This document shows, piece by piece, positions 1-10,500 of a stretch of 64,000 bases of DNA (position 1 is its first letter; each line of letters begins with the position of its first letter). Position numbers and translations under genes: made by a program. This DNA comes from Pyrus communis (lineage: Eukaryota > Streptophyta > Magnoliopsida > Rosales > Rosaceae). The notes below the pieces were generated by a model. That model was given only the letters and a program-made list of their open reading frames with translations, was not told the DNA's origin and did not search any database. Where the stretch lies: positions 6,708,600 through 6,772,599 of the forward strand of contig NC_084816.1 of NCBI RefSeq assembly GCF_963583255.1, in the 5' to 3' direction.

Positions 1-359
1 CAATTTGGTATCAGAGCCAATCCCTGCCCGGTTGTGTGCCGGCGAATACGTCAGGCTCCTAAGGGGGGCGGATTGTAACATCCCACATTACCCAAGGGAG
101 TGGATCCTCTAAGCCTTATATATACATTCCCATTTCTACCTAGCACGAGGCCTTGGGAGCTCACTGGCTTAGGAGTTCATTGGAACTCTGAAGTTAAGCG
201 AGTAGTGCGCGAGAGCAATCCAATGGATCACTGGGAAGTTCTCGTGTGAGTTCTCAAAAACAAAACCGTGAGGGCGTGGTCGGGGCCTAAAGAGGACAAT
301 ATCGTGCTACGGTGGAGTCGAGTCTGTGATGTGGTGGGGACCCGGGCTGAGATGTGACA
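1..359 (+). mobile_element. Cassandra-type TRIM, 3' part (internal domain and 3' LTR)
   Basis: The window opens in the last two bases (CA) of a 5' LTR. A 71-bp internal domain follows at 3-73. It starts with a primer-binding site, TTTGGTATCAGAGCC at 4-18 (complementary to initiator tRNA-Met), and ends in a polypurine tract, AAGGGGGGCGGA at 61-72. The 3' LTR is 74-359, beginning TGTAACATCCCACAT and ending GATGTGACA. It closely resembles the complete copy at 33149-33793, which also has a 71-bp internal domain. There is no coding capacity, so the element must have moved using proteins from other elements. The 5' LTR and the left target duplication lie outside the window. Confidence 0.9.
140..255 (+). 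other. 5S rRNA-derived segment inside the Cassandra LTR
   Basis: The segment follows the 5S rRNA pattern: CTCTGAAGTTAAGCGAG (A-box region), an intermediate stretch, then ATCACTGGGAAGTTCTCGTG (C-box region). Cassandra elements are known for carrying 5S-like pol III promoter sequence in their LTRs. This copy is more diverged than those near 33.2 kb, and the ATGATGGGTGACCC stretch is partly lost. It is not a genuine 5S gene. Confidence 0.8.
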
Positions 360-519
360 CTTTCACCCTCTTTTGGTTGACAAAGAATGTTCTATTAATA
401 TATAGTTCATATTTAGATAAAAGAAAATTTAACAAAAAAAAGGTTCAAATATCTTTAAATTTAGGTTTTAAATCGTTGATTACGAGTGTTTAAATATGAA
501 TTATAATAGATTTTGTACA
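360..519. other. AT-rich spacer
   Basis: This is AT-rich DNA between the Cassandra LTR and the hairpin. I see no gene or regulatory site in it. Confidence 0.5.
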
Positions 520-701
520 GAAAAATATATTTTGAAGAACATGAATATGATAATTTGTTGTAATGGTAAGAGAAATAAAAGAAAAATTAACAATAATTTG
601 GATTTATTTTTGTTAATTTTTGTTAATTTTTCTTTTATTTCTCTTACCACTACAACAAAGTAACAAACTATAATATTCATGTTCTTCAAAATATAATTTT
701 T
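520..701. repeat. Long near-perfect inverted repeat (hairpin)
   Basis: The left arm (about 520-592) is nearly the reverse complement of the right arm (about 621-701). For example AAGAACATGAATATGATAA on the left pairs with TATAATATTCATGTTCTT on the right, and GGTAAGAGAAATAAAAG pairs with CTTTTATTTCTCTTACC. The loop is about 28 bp and contains repeats of TTTTTGTTAA. If transcribed, the arms would form a stem of roughly 70 bp. One arm recurs near 1735-1820 without its partner, so the sequence is part of a dispersed repeat. No ORF here looks real. Confidence 0.8.
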
Positions 702-1065
702 TCGTGCATGGAGCCCGACTTGTTTTCTAGGCACCCGGGTGTTCGTCTCATTTCGTGTGTGCGCAGCCAGCCTCATCTTGTGTGCGTGGGTTTGCCTCGT
801 TCTGCACGTGAGGCGTACACATTGTTTTGCGTGCCAAAAGCTTGCCCCCTTTTGCATCCACGGAACTTGCATCTTTTTTTACGTGCATGGAACCCGCCTT
901 GTTTCTGTGGCCAAAGCTTGCCTCGTTTTGCATGCCAAAACCCGTTCATTATTTGTGAACGGATCCCGCCTTGTTTTTTGTGTCATGGTTCACCTCGTTT
1001 TGCGTGAGCTAAATTTGCCTCGTTTTGTATGCGTCAAGCCTACCTAACACCCATGTTTTTTGACA
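702..1065. repeat. Degenerate short tandem repeat block, copy 1
   Basis: The block is made of imperfect units of roughly 25-40 bp with recurring words such as GCCTCGTTTTGCATGC, GGAGCCCGACTTGTTTT and GCCAAAGCTTGCC. Open frames exist on both strands only because the repeat lacks stops. They resemble no protein family and are dominated by repeated Cys/Arg/Phe words. The block is copied at about 1820-2080. Confidence 0.65.
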
Positions 1066-1074
1066 AAAATGCAA

Positions 1075-1550
1075 AAAAAAGATTTCGCTAAATATTTTTC
1101 CTAAGCATTAAGTTAAACTTTTTAAGGAATTTAGAAGCAGTTTTGCGTTTATTGAGCAACAAATGTATATTTAGTAGAATATTTAAGCCAAAAATAAAAA
1201 AAATAAGAGAAAAAAATAGTAGTGAGGACTTTGTCAAATGAGGTTCTACAATCAAGAATCTCAACGGAAAGTCTCACCTTAATTTTTTAAATTTCACAGT
1301 GAGGCGAAGTTGAAAATAAAAAGGTTGAACGTTAATTTATGTACTAATTTGCAAAACCGACTGAAAATCGTGACGTTTTTTGTAAAAAATGAATTTTTTT
1401 TTATTTTCTCAGAATATTTTCCATGAGCATTAAGGAAATCTTTATAACGTATTTGGAATTGGATTTACGATTTATTGAGCAACAAGTGTATATTTAGTAG
1501 AATATTTAAGCTCAAAAGTAAAAAAATAAGTGAAAAATACAGAGGTGTTA
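1075..1550. repeat. Two diverged copies of an AT-rich segment
   Basis: The segment 1085-1215 (with TTTATTGAGCAACAAATG and TTTAGTAGAATATTTAAG) recurs at about 1400-1545 (TTTATTGAGCAACAAGTG, TTTAGTAGAATATTTAAG). Both are followed by A-rich stretches. Together with the repeat blocks on either side this gives the order A-B-B'-A', all in the same orientation. No gene is visible. Confidence 0.6.
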
Positions 1551-1729
1551 AAATGTATATTTAGTGTATATTATTTAATTTTTTTTTTTAAAATTAGAGA
1601 TGTTAAAATCAATCACTTGTAGGTGAGGTTTAAAAAAAAAAAAAAAGCAAAATTTTGTTTTGTTAAATAGTCTTTCACCCTCCTTGTGGCAACTAGAAAG
1701 TCACACATGACTTTGTGGCACCCACAAGA

Positions 1730-2085
1730 ATTTGGATATTTTTTGTTAATGTTTCTTTTATTTCTGTTACCACTACAACAAACTATCATATTTATGTTCT
1801 TAAAAATATATTTTTCCGTGCGTAGAGCTCGACTCGTTTTCTGAGCATCCAGGAGTTCGTCTCGTTCTGTGTGCCCAGAGCCCACCTCGTCTTGTGTTCT
1901 TGGGTTCGTCTTATTTTGTATGTAAGGTGTTCGCATCGTTTTACATGGCAAAAGCCCGCCATTTTTTTGCATCCATGGAGCCAACTTCGTCTTCTGTGCA
2001 AGGCTGACCTCGATTTGTGTGACGTATCCCGCCTCATTTTTCGTGTGTGGCGCTCGCCTTGTTTTGCGCACTATGATATTTGAGA
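1730..2085. repeat. Degenerate tandem repeat block, copy 2, with one hairpin arm
   Basis: About 1735-1820 repeats the right hairpin arm of 621-701 (TTTATTTCTGTTACCACTACAACAAACTAT). About 1820-2080 repeats the short-unit block of 702-1065 (GCCTCGTTTTGC-like words). The open frames here are artefacts of the repeat. Confidence 0.6.
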
Positions 2086-2739
2086 CATCTAATTGAGTTC
2101 ATTGTTTCCCGTTCGAATTGTTGAAGTCTGATGTGATTTAGCAAATCGATTTGTGTTCCTTAAAGAATAGTGTTCCTTTCTTTCTCTCCCATACAAAAAC
2201 TTGCAGAGAGTAAACATGCAAATCAATTTGCTAAATCAGAAGTACCTCTTGGGTGTATCTGAAAATGCATAACTCTTTCTTTCCGACAGTTGTGTCTCCT
2301 AATTAAAATGTTTATAACATTACTTAAAACTTAATCCAAAATTATAATTAATTAATACTAATTAATTTTAACTTCCAAGATCTCAATTGACCCATAGGCC
2401 CAAGGCCCAAGTCTTGATTAATTAATATTATGGTATATACACGAGTCTAATCCATACAATTGAAAGGCCCAAGTCTTAATTCTCATTTCAAATTGCCCAA
2501 ATCCTAATTACTAATATAAGAGACAAACCTAATATAAAACCTACCGAAAAATTGTGCTCTCGATGTGGAGAAATTAGTGTGGTACAGTAGTACCAACTGC
2601 CATGTCACTTGTGATACTTCTATTCAAAATCTAACATGTGTTCTTATTTTATACTGTTGAAAATCAACTAGTTTTACTTTTTGAATTTAAAATTTAAAAT
2701 TATGAAAACCGTACAAAATTTAATAGAGAAAAACAGGGC
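2086..2739. other. AT-rich intergenic DNA
   Basis: This is intergenic sequence with no recognisable gene. There is weak repetition of the phrase CCCAAGTCTTAATTA near 2400-2480. I see no convincing promoter or RNA gene. Confidence 0.5.
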
Positions 2740-3062
2740 AACAACCTCAGGGACGACTATGGCGTCAAAGGCGGTCAGGATGTTAGTGTCGTAGGAGCCG
2801 GTGCTCCAGCAAAGCATGTACGTGGCGAGCCGGACCTTGGGAGGCATACCGGTGACGACTCCCTTGGTGTACCCGAGAGTCTACGCCAGAAAAACGTACC
2901 ACCCGGCGGCGATCGGTCCGCGTGAGTTTTATGACCGTCGGAGTCTCTAGGGGAGTGGCACTCTGTGGTCTGATTCATCTTGCCGTTAGTGGATTCAAAG
3001 ACAGCTGAGAAGAAACAGGCGCCGATGAGCTTGTGGTTACAGAGGTTGGCTAGAAAGTGGAT
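2740..3062 (-). pseudogene. Subtilisin-like protease (SBT) gene fragment
   Basis: On the minus strand the fragment encodes recognisable subtilase pieces. In order they are KLIGACFFSA, then SPRDSDGHKTHA (the catalytic-histidine motif, normally DSDGHGTHT, with Gly changed to Lys), then in a second frame TLGYTKGVVTGMPPKVRLATY and MLCWSTGSYDTNILTAFDA. A stop lies between YVFLA and TLGYTKG, and there is a frame change just after the histidine motif. Only about 100 of the usual ~750 residues remain. Plant subtilases are secreted serine proteases with an Asp-His-Ser triad, and this piece holds only the damaged His region. Family assignment is firm and subgroup is not determined. Confidence 0.8.
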
Positions 3063-3640
3063 TTGAAGCCGCCGGAAAATAAACAGCTAGGCAGCCTCAT
3101 AGCGCTTTCAGCCATTCTAAAAACACTTTCAAACTAGCCCTAAATATGGTTAGTTTTGTAAACAAATACTCGTCTAGTATCCTAGTATTCACAACTGCAT
3201 GCTTCAATTTATATGAAAAAATGCAACAGCCGATGCAGGTCTATACCATTGGTGTTGGGAGAATCGTTGATGTTGGGTTTCTATTTTTAAGGCATAGAAA
3301 ATCGCAATTTTTAAAGGAAAACTAGTGAAAAGTCCTAAAAAATTTTAGTTTTAATGAAAATGACAAAATAAATGTGTAAGTGAATAGTACTAGAAGTGAT
3401 TTTTCAAGGTAAAAATATCCCTAACGTTAAAAATGAACAGTATGAGAAATATTTCATTATGAATTTTTCTTTTTTAAAGGGTTTAGGGGTTAATGAGAAT
3501 TATACTCTTAAGTGGCTTGCATGTTGCTCACGTGAAAATATGAACAAAATTTTGAATGCAAAAATCTCAAAAGTAATTTGAAGTCATAAATGAGAGTCCA
3601 GCCCATACCAAACCATAGCTGCTGAAAGTAAACATCCCCT
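3063..3640. other. Intergenic spacer upstream of the HACD gene
   Basis: This is AT-rich spacer with no gene recognised. The short open frame at 3396-3581 has no recognisable features. Confidence 0.5.
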
Positions 3641-3646
3641 GACCCA

Positions 3647-3658
3647 ATTGGGCCCAAT
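3647..3658. promoter_or_regulatory. Site II-like palindrome in the HACD proximal promoter
   Basis: The palindrome ATTGGGCCCAAT contains TGGGCC in both orientations about 90 bp upstream of the HACD start codon. TGGGCC/T (site II) elements are TCP-factor sites common in promoters of growth-related plant genes. Function here is inferred from motif and position only. Confidence 0.45.
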
Positions 3659-3741
3659 CCAAAGGGTCCCCAACCACCACCATTAACCCGCCAAGTCGCC
3701 TGGATTTCTTAGTCCAACCGTTGAAAATCGGAAAGCCAGAA

Positions 3742-6660
3742 ATGGCAAAGCTATCCAATCTCTATCTCTTGGCTTACAACTCTCTTCAGGCTGCTGCATG
3801 GTAAAACCCCCTCAACACTCAAAACCCACCTCCCCAAATTGTCAGATTTTTTTTCAAATTCATATCAAAATTCTCTCATTGCAGGGCAGTTTGTCTCTCT
3901 CTAAGCTTGAGCAGCGCCATCAATGGCGCCTACGCTTCTGCTGGACACCTTATGTGTCAGTATTTAGTTCTATTTTTTCAAATTCTGAAAATCTGATTAA
4001 ATTAAACAAAGAAATGTTTTTTAATGAAATTGTTTTTTGGCTGCAGATTTGCTCCAAATGGTTCAGTTCTTGGAAGTTATACACGGAGCCATTGGTGGGT
4101 TTTCTGAAAGACTCAAAATTTATTTATTTATTTATTTTTTGTGTTGAAAGAAGAAAAACCCCAATATTTATGTAAGGTTTATTTTTGTAATTTTGTTAAG
4201 ATTATGGGTTCTGTGTTTATATGTGTTTTGAAAATTGAGGTCTGGTGCCGAGTGGAGTGGTGTTTCCTCTGATGCAATGGGCAGGAAGGGCGCATTTTCT
4301 GTATGTTGTGCGCCAAACCCATGAGGTTTTCTTCTTTTCTTTCTCTCCTTTTTATCTGTTTGCTGTTTTAATTTCAGTTTAAGCACTAAAAAAACTTATG
4401 GGTTTGATTATTTGAGATATGATGAGCTTTCTGTGAATATATTGCATGGTGAGAGTGATAAAGGGATGCTTGTTTGTGCAATGGGACAATGGTATACTAA
4501 GCAAGGACTTGAATGCATATATGGATATTTGTTCGTAGGGATTTCAAGATCCCAATCCCAAATTCTCAAATCAAATCAAATTGCTAGATAAGATAAATTA
4601 AGGATACTAGGTAAAGATCAATCACATATGTACTTGGAACCAGTATGCTTTATGCGGTTCACCCCAAACTGGGGTAATCCAGTGACCATGATTTGATTGG
4701 AGAAAAGTATCACGATGAAGAATGTATAGGTTCTTCCTCGTGAAAGTATAATTTTTTATTTTCCCTTGCATTCAATCAAGAACACTGAACGTACCCCAAC
4801 CTCACTGGCAGTGTTGTCTCTGTAGGGAAACTTCTGCACGAGCTTTCACACATCCTGATGTCCAGGCTCTAATGTTCCATATATACCCTTAAGAACTAGG
4901 GTTGCAAAAATAGGGTAATAAAATACAAAATATGTTTCTGGTTAAAGCCTACAAATCTAACTTGTGGCCACTCGTACTTTCTAGAGCTATAGTTTACAAG
5001 GTTGAATCTGCAGATACTTGCTTGATCAATTTTAGCATGCGATGTAGTCAGATACAGCTTCACTTGAGAAAAATTGCACAAAGAGAAATCCTAAATTCTG
5101 TAGTCCTGCAGAAGTGCTTTGTTCTTGTCACAATATGAACATTTATGAGGTTTGCTCATTGTTCACAACTAATTGAGGACCATTGTTTTGAGCATTTTGT
5201 AGGTCCAGGAGTCGCCATCAGTCTTCATAACTTTTGTTGCTTGGAGCCTAAGTGAGGTAATTTGGTTTAATCTTTATAATGCAATCAAAATTTGTTTAAC
5301 TAAATAGCGTATGTCAAACTATGATCACAAACCTGTATGCAGGTTATTAGGTATCCACATTATGCTTTTAATTGCACGGGGAGCTGTCCATCTTGGATTA
5401 CCTATCTCAGGTTCTACTCTTTATCATTATGATGATAAATTCAAAAGTTCGCATACAAGCAAATACTTACCATACGAGTCAACTAAATGTTACAATTCAA
5501 GCAGAAGATGATTTTTATTTGCAATTATAATACTTTTGGTTTCCACTAGGTACACTGCATTCATTGTTTTGTATCCTCCAGGGATGGCTGGTGAAAGTAA
5601 GTTCATAGTTTCGTTAGTCTTGGGTTTCAATTTTTGGCTGCATGTACAAGTCCCCCTCCCCTTCTCCGTTGATTTCTTTCTGTAAATGGTCGGTGATTCA
5701 TGCAGCCTGGCTTATGTACCAAGCACTTCCTTTTATAAAGAAGAAGAGCCTCTCCCCAGATTTCCCCACTGGCCTCTCCTTCAGCTATTACAACTTTCTG
5801 AGGGTATGTTCTGATTTTCTTTCCACCATGATATGTTGCTTCTTTCCACTTTTCTAATTAGTCATTTTGCTGATAAAATATGCACTTAGGAATTTTTTTT
5901 ATTAACATGTATTAAGCCTTCAAGTCTAAGGAAACTTCCAGTAGCCGAGGATAATTTGGTAGTTTTTCTGCTCTGCTTGGATGTGGTTGGGGTTCGATTA
6001 TTAGGGTTTTGTTGGGATATCTAAACTGAAGTGAGCTTCAAATTTTTGCATAACTTACCTTATTTCCTGTGCATTTATGCTTAGTGCACATAGTTATTGC
6101 GCTTCCTTGTTAACTGAGAAATTATGGATTCGGAAACTATTTGCTACTTTCTTGGAGGTTTTGGGGTGAACCCCAATTTGAAGCCTGGTTTTGGGTTGGA
6201 GTTGCACTACTAGGATATCTATTTATTTATCAAAGCTCCCCATGAAAGAAAGAAAATACGAAGTCATAGTAGGATCTCCCATTTCAAAGTTCGTATTGCC
6301 AAGCCCATTCAGTGTCAGGTCTGTCCAGGAACAGTGCCCTGGTTTTCTTGGTCCTCCAAGGCGCCTCTATAAATATATTACTCTTTAAATCTTCCATCTG
6401 GTTCCTTCAATCAATGTTTTTAGTCTTCAATGCACACATTCAGAAGCCATGCAACAAGGGGAAACTTCTGCTCTTTTCTAACGCCTTAACTAATGTTTCA
6501 GTTATTGTTAGCTTTTACCGTTGTGATTAATATCATTGGAATCTTCTTAATTCAGGTTTTGCTTGTCTGCTACCCATTCCTCTGCTTGAAACTTTACCTG
6601 CATATGTTCAAGCAACGCCGATCAAAACTGGGTAAGCACCCCAAGAAGAAGAAAAGGTGA
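3742..6660 (+). CDS. Very-long-chain 3-hydroxyacyl-CoA dehydratase (PTPLA/HACD family)
   Basis: By hand, nine exons: 3742-3800, 3885-3955, 4047-4094, 4240-4325, 5203-5256, 5343-5410, 5550-5596, 5706-5803 and 6556-6660. They join in frame to 211 residues starting MAKLSNLYLLAYNSLQ. The family catalyses the third step of very-long-chain fatty-acid elongation in the ER, dehydrating 3-hydroxyacyl-CoA to trans-2-enoyl-CoA. The catalytic Tyr/Glu pair, seven residues apart in yeast Phs1, is seen as Y137 and E144 in LYPPGMAGE. The family words FLEVIHGAIG and VIRYPHYAF are present. The C-terminus is Lys-rich (HPKKKKR), fitting a dilysine ER-retrieval signal. The N-terminus matches the shorter plant PTPLA-like paralogue better than PASTICCINO2 itself. 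The exon 2 donor (3956) is the least certain boundary. Confidence 0.9.
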
Positions 6661-7236
6661 AGGATCATTTGGTTCTTGATACCAATTATTTGCCAGTTGC
6701 TGGTGATTTAGGACTCAAAACTACATAAAGAGAGGCATGTATTGGATTTTAGTAAAATACTTGCAGTGGATTCTTGCTTCATTCTCCATTTCCCACTATG
6801 TACTTATCGAAGTCTAAACTTGTCTCTCCCATCTATTTTAGATGCCCGATCAACGTTATAAATTCTTTCCCGATGATACTTTAATAGTATACTGGTTATG
6901 CATTTGATCTATTATGCAATCGTTTCATTGATGATATTAGTTGTTGGAAGTAAGTGATATTTTGGCATGATGTGTTGGATTTGTGATGCATGTAGTTGTG
7001 GAATTATACATTAAAGTTCTGATCCTTCTACACAAAAGCGTAATCTAGTGACTGAAACAGATGTCTTTTGAGAGACGGGTGTTTTTGCACCTCATGTGGA
7101 TGGAGTCTCATCTGTTTTCTAGTTAAAGTTCTCTGTGGTCCGTTCTAAGTATTGTTTTAAATTTACGCAAAACTAACTACTCATGATACATGTTCAATTC
7201 CTCTACCACTTCTTCCTTGTCTTTCACTATTGTGAT
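6661..7236. other. Region downstream of HACD, ending at the copia insertion
   Basis: This contains the HACD 3' UTR and downstream DNA. No separate gene is recognised. The sequence interrupted by the copia element resumes at 12165. Confidence 0.5.
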
Positions 7237-7241
7237 CAAGG

Positions 7242-7552
7242 TGTTAGAATTTCTGATCTGAATAATAATCAATCTTCCTTACAGGCCTTACGGGAAGGCT
7301 TTGTTATATACACTACAACATACAACCTTTACAATTTAAAATACAAGTGACTGCACGCCACACATGCAGCAGCACAGCAACAGCACACAACAGCAATAGC
7401 ACAACAATAATAAAATGTCCTCCCTGCTGTCCATGAGTCAGCAATCACATGTCCTCCTTGCTGTCTTTCCTTTATGGCAATGATGACTATAGTTGTAATG
7501 ATGGCAGTTACATACACCCATGCTTGCCGAAGCATACTGATCTCGTTTAACA
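7242..7552 (-). repeat. 3' LTR of the copia element
   Basis: This is the 3' LTR in element orientation, 311 bp and near-identical to 11854-12164. The polyprotein reading frame runs about 115 bp into it and stops at 7438. Confidence 0.95.
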
Positions 7553-10500
7553 GCCCCCCGCAAGCTGACAGGTTGTGGAACAACAGGAAGCTTGGAGACA
7601 AGGAACTTAAACCGAGACGAAGACAGACCTTTGGTAAACAAGTCAGCAAGTTGATCTTGCGAACAAAGATAATTAACCAATAATTGCCCACGAACCACCT
7701 GCTCCCGTACATAGTGATAGTCAACTTCCAAGTGTTTAGTTTGTGCATGAAAAACTGGATTAGACGCGAGAGCTATGGAAGATATATTGTCACACCAGAT
7801 TTGAGGACGAACCAAATACAAATGCAGATCTTTGAATAATGATCTTAACCAAGAGAGCTCAGCCGCAGTGTATGCCAACTGCCTGTACTCGGCTTCAGCA
7901 CTAGACCTAGAAACAGTCTTCTGCTTCTTTGAACTCCAGGATATAAGGTTGGAACCAAGGTATATACAAAAGCCTCCAGTTGAATGACGAGTATCCGGAT
8001 TCCCTGCATAATCCGCATCAGAGAAAGCACTGAGTTGAGTAGGTCCAGGTTTATAGAGAAGACCATGAGTATGCGTGGCCTTCAAATATCGTAAAATCCG
8101 TTTGACGGCCATCCAGTGAGTTGTTTTGGGAGCATGCATAAACTGGCATACTTGGTTGACAGCACAGGACAAATCTGGGCGTGTAATTGTCAGGTATTGT
8201 AGTGCTCCAACCACACTACGATACACATCTGGTTTGTCATACAGTTCGCCCCCATGCGCACTGAGCTTTTGACCGGATGAGACGGGAGTAGATATAGGCT
8301 TGGCTTCAGTAAATTTGGTGCGAGATAGCAAGTCCAATGCATATTTAGATTGACAGAGATGCATAGCAGTCCCATAATAGTTAACTTCAACCCCCAAAAA
8401 ATAATGAAGGGTTCCTAAGTCTTTCATGGAGAACAACGTACCCAAGCGCTGAATCAATCGGGATATTTGGTGAGAACTATTGCCTGTGATGAGTATGTCA
8501 TCCACATAGATTAGGAGAAGCAAATACACACCGTTGTGTCTGAACACAAATAAACTGTAGTCCCATGTGGATTCCTGGAACCCTAATTCGAGCAAAAAAT
8601 CTGAGAACCTCTGAAACCAAGCCCTGGGCGCTTGCTTCAAACCATAAAGACTACGTTGAAGTTTACACACATGATTTGGGAATTGCTGATCAACAAACCC
8701 CGGCGGCTGGCGCATGTAAACTTCTTCCTTCAGAAACCCATGCAGAAACGCATTTTGCACGTCAAGCTGCCTGACCTGCCATTTGTTAGACACAGCAAGA
8801 CTTAAAACAAGCCTGATCGTACTGTGCTTGACAACAGGACTAAAGGTCTCACTGTAATTCATTCCAGCCTGTTGATGAAACCCATTGGCGGCAAGCCTCG
8901 CTTTATGTTGTTCAATCGTACCATCTGCACGTCTCTTCAACTTAAACACCCACTTGCTAGGAAGCAAATTCACGTTGGAATGATGGGGAACCAAACTCTA
9001 AGTTCCACATCGCTGCAATGCATTAAATTCTTGACTCATCGCATTTCTCCACTCCGGATACTTAACAGCTTGACTGAAACACGTTGGTTCAACAGGTAAC
9101 GTGTCAACAGTTAAATGCATGGCATATTTGGGATTAGGTTTATGAATCCCTGACTTGGAACGAGTAGTAACTTGATAGTGTGGAACATCAGGAGTAGCAG
9201 GGAGCACAGGTTCAAAATGTTCAGCGACTTGCTCATTTGATGGTGCAACAGACTGTATAGTAGGGGATGGCACAGGTATTGTAGGGCAAGGTTGAGATGA
9301 AATAGGGTTAGGATGGGTGTCAGTTGGAGAGGGTCCTGTGGCAAGAGTGGTTGGATTAGGGTTAACGTCTTGGGAAAGAGATGAGACAGCAGGATTAGGG
9401 TTAAGTGGTTGATGCAAACTAGATCTGCTAGGGGTGTCAAATGTCAATAAGAGATCTGGGGTCAGAAGGGTACCTAAAGATGTGACGCTTTCTGAAGAAG
9501 ATGTGAGTCCCTAAAAAGGGAAACAGTCCTCATCGAATAGGACATGGTGAGACACATAAATGCGTCTTGTAGACATATCCAAGCACTTGTAGCCCTGATG
9601 ATTCAGTGAATAACCCAATAAAACATAAGCTTTGGATTTTTGTTGAAGTTTATTTTGTGTATAAGGCACTAACCAAGGAAAGCATCGACAACCAAACACC
9701 TTTAAAACATCATACTTTGGTTTTTTTTGAAAAATTTTCTCATAAGGGGATGCGTAAGAGAAAAGTTTAGTTGGCAAACGATTTATCAAGTAAACTGCCG
9801 TGGAACAGGCATCAAACCAAAAAAATTTTGGCATGTGAGATTGTGAAAGCATGACTATACTTGTTTCAATAATGTGTCGATGTTTTCGCTCGGCAATTCC
9901 ATTCTGTTCAAGGTTTTTAGGACAAGAAAATCGTTGTGAAATGCCATTATCATTGAGAAATTTTTGAAAGGCATGGCTTTTATACTCGCCACCTTCATCA
10001 CATTGAAGGGTTTTAATGGACAAATCAAACATTTTTTCAACTTTGGCCTTAAATGTAACAAAGATTTCGAACACTTCACTCTTGTTTTTCATAGGAAAGA
10101 TCCAAGAATAACGAGAGTAGTCATCCACAAACAAAACGTAATAACGAAAACCTTCATTAGAATTAATGGGAGAACACCACACATCAGAGTGTAGAAGTTG
10201 CAAAGGAGATTGAGACATTGACTCAGACAATTTGAAAGGTAACTTTGTACTCTTGCCTAAGGGACACGACTGACAAAAACTGACATTTGAAGTACCGTGA
10301 ATTGGTACCAATTTATTGGAAATTAAAAACTTAATTATAGAATTGGCAGGGTGACCTAGTCTTGCATGCCATGTATTCACCGAACATCGAAGGCCTACAA
10401 ATGCTGAAATTGGATGCTTGAGTTGTCCAGTGCCACATGGAAATGGATATAATCCATTCTCACATCTCCCTCGGAAAAGCGTTTTCCGAGTCTTGAGGTC

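Noticed and set aside
140..255. A genuine 5S rRNA gene
   Set aside because: It lies within a retrotransposon LTR, is diverged from 5S at many sites, and has the LTR context of Cassandra.
501..1047. Open frames of 99-123 residues on both strands
   Set aside because: They come from the hairpin and the short-unit repeat block. The translations are repeat words with no family signal.
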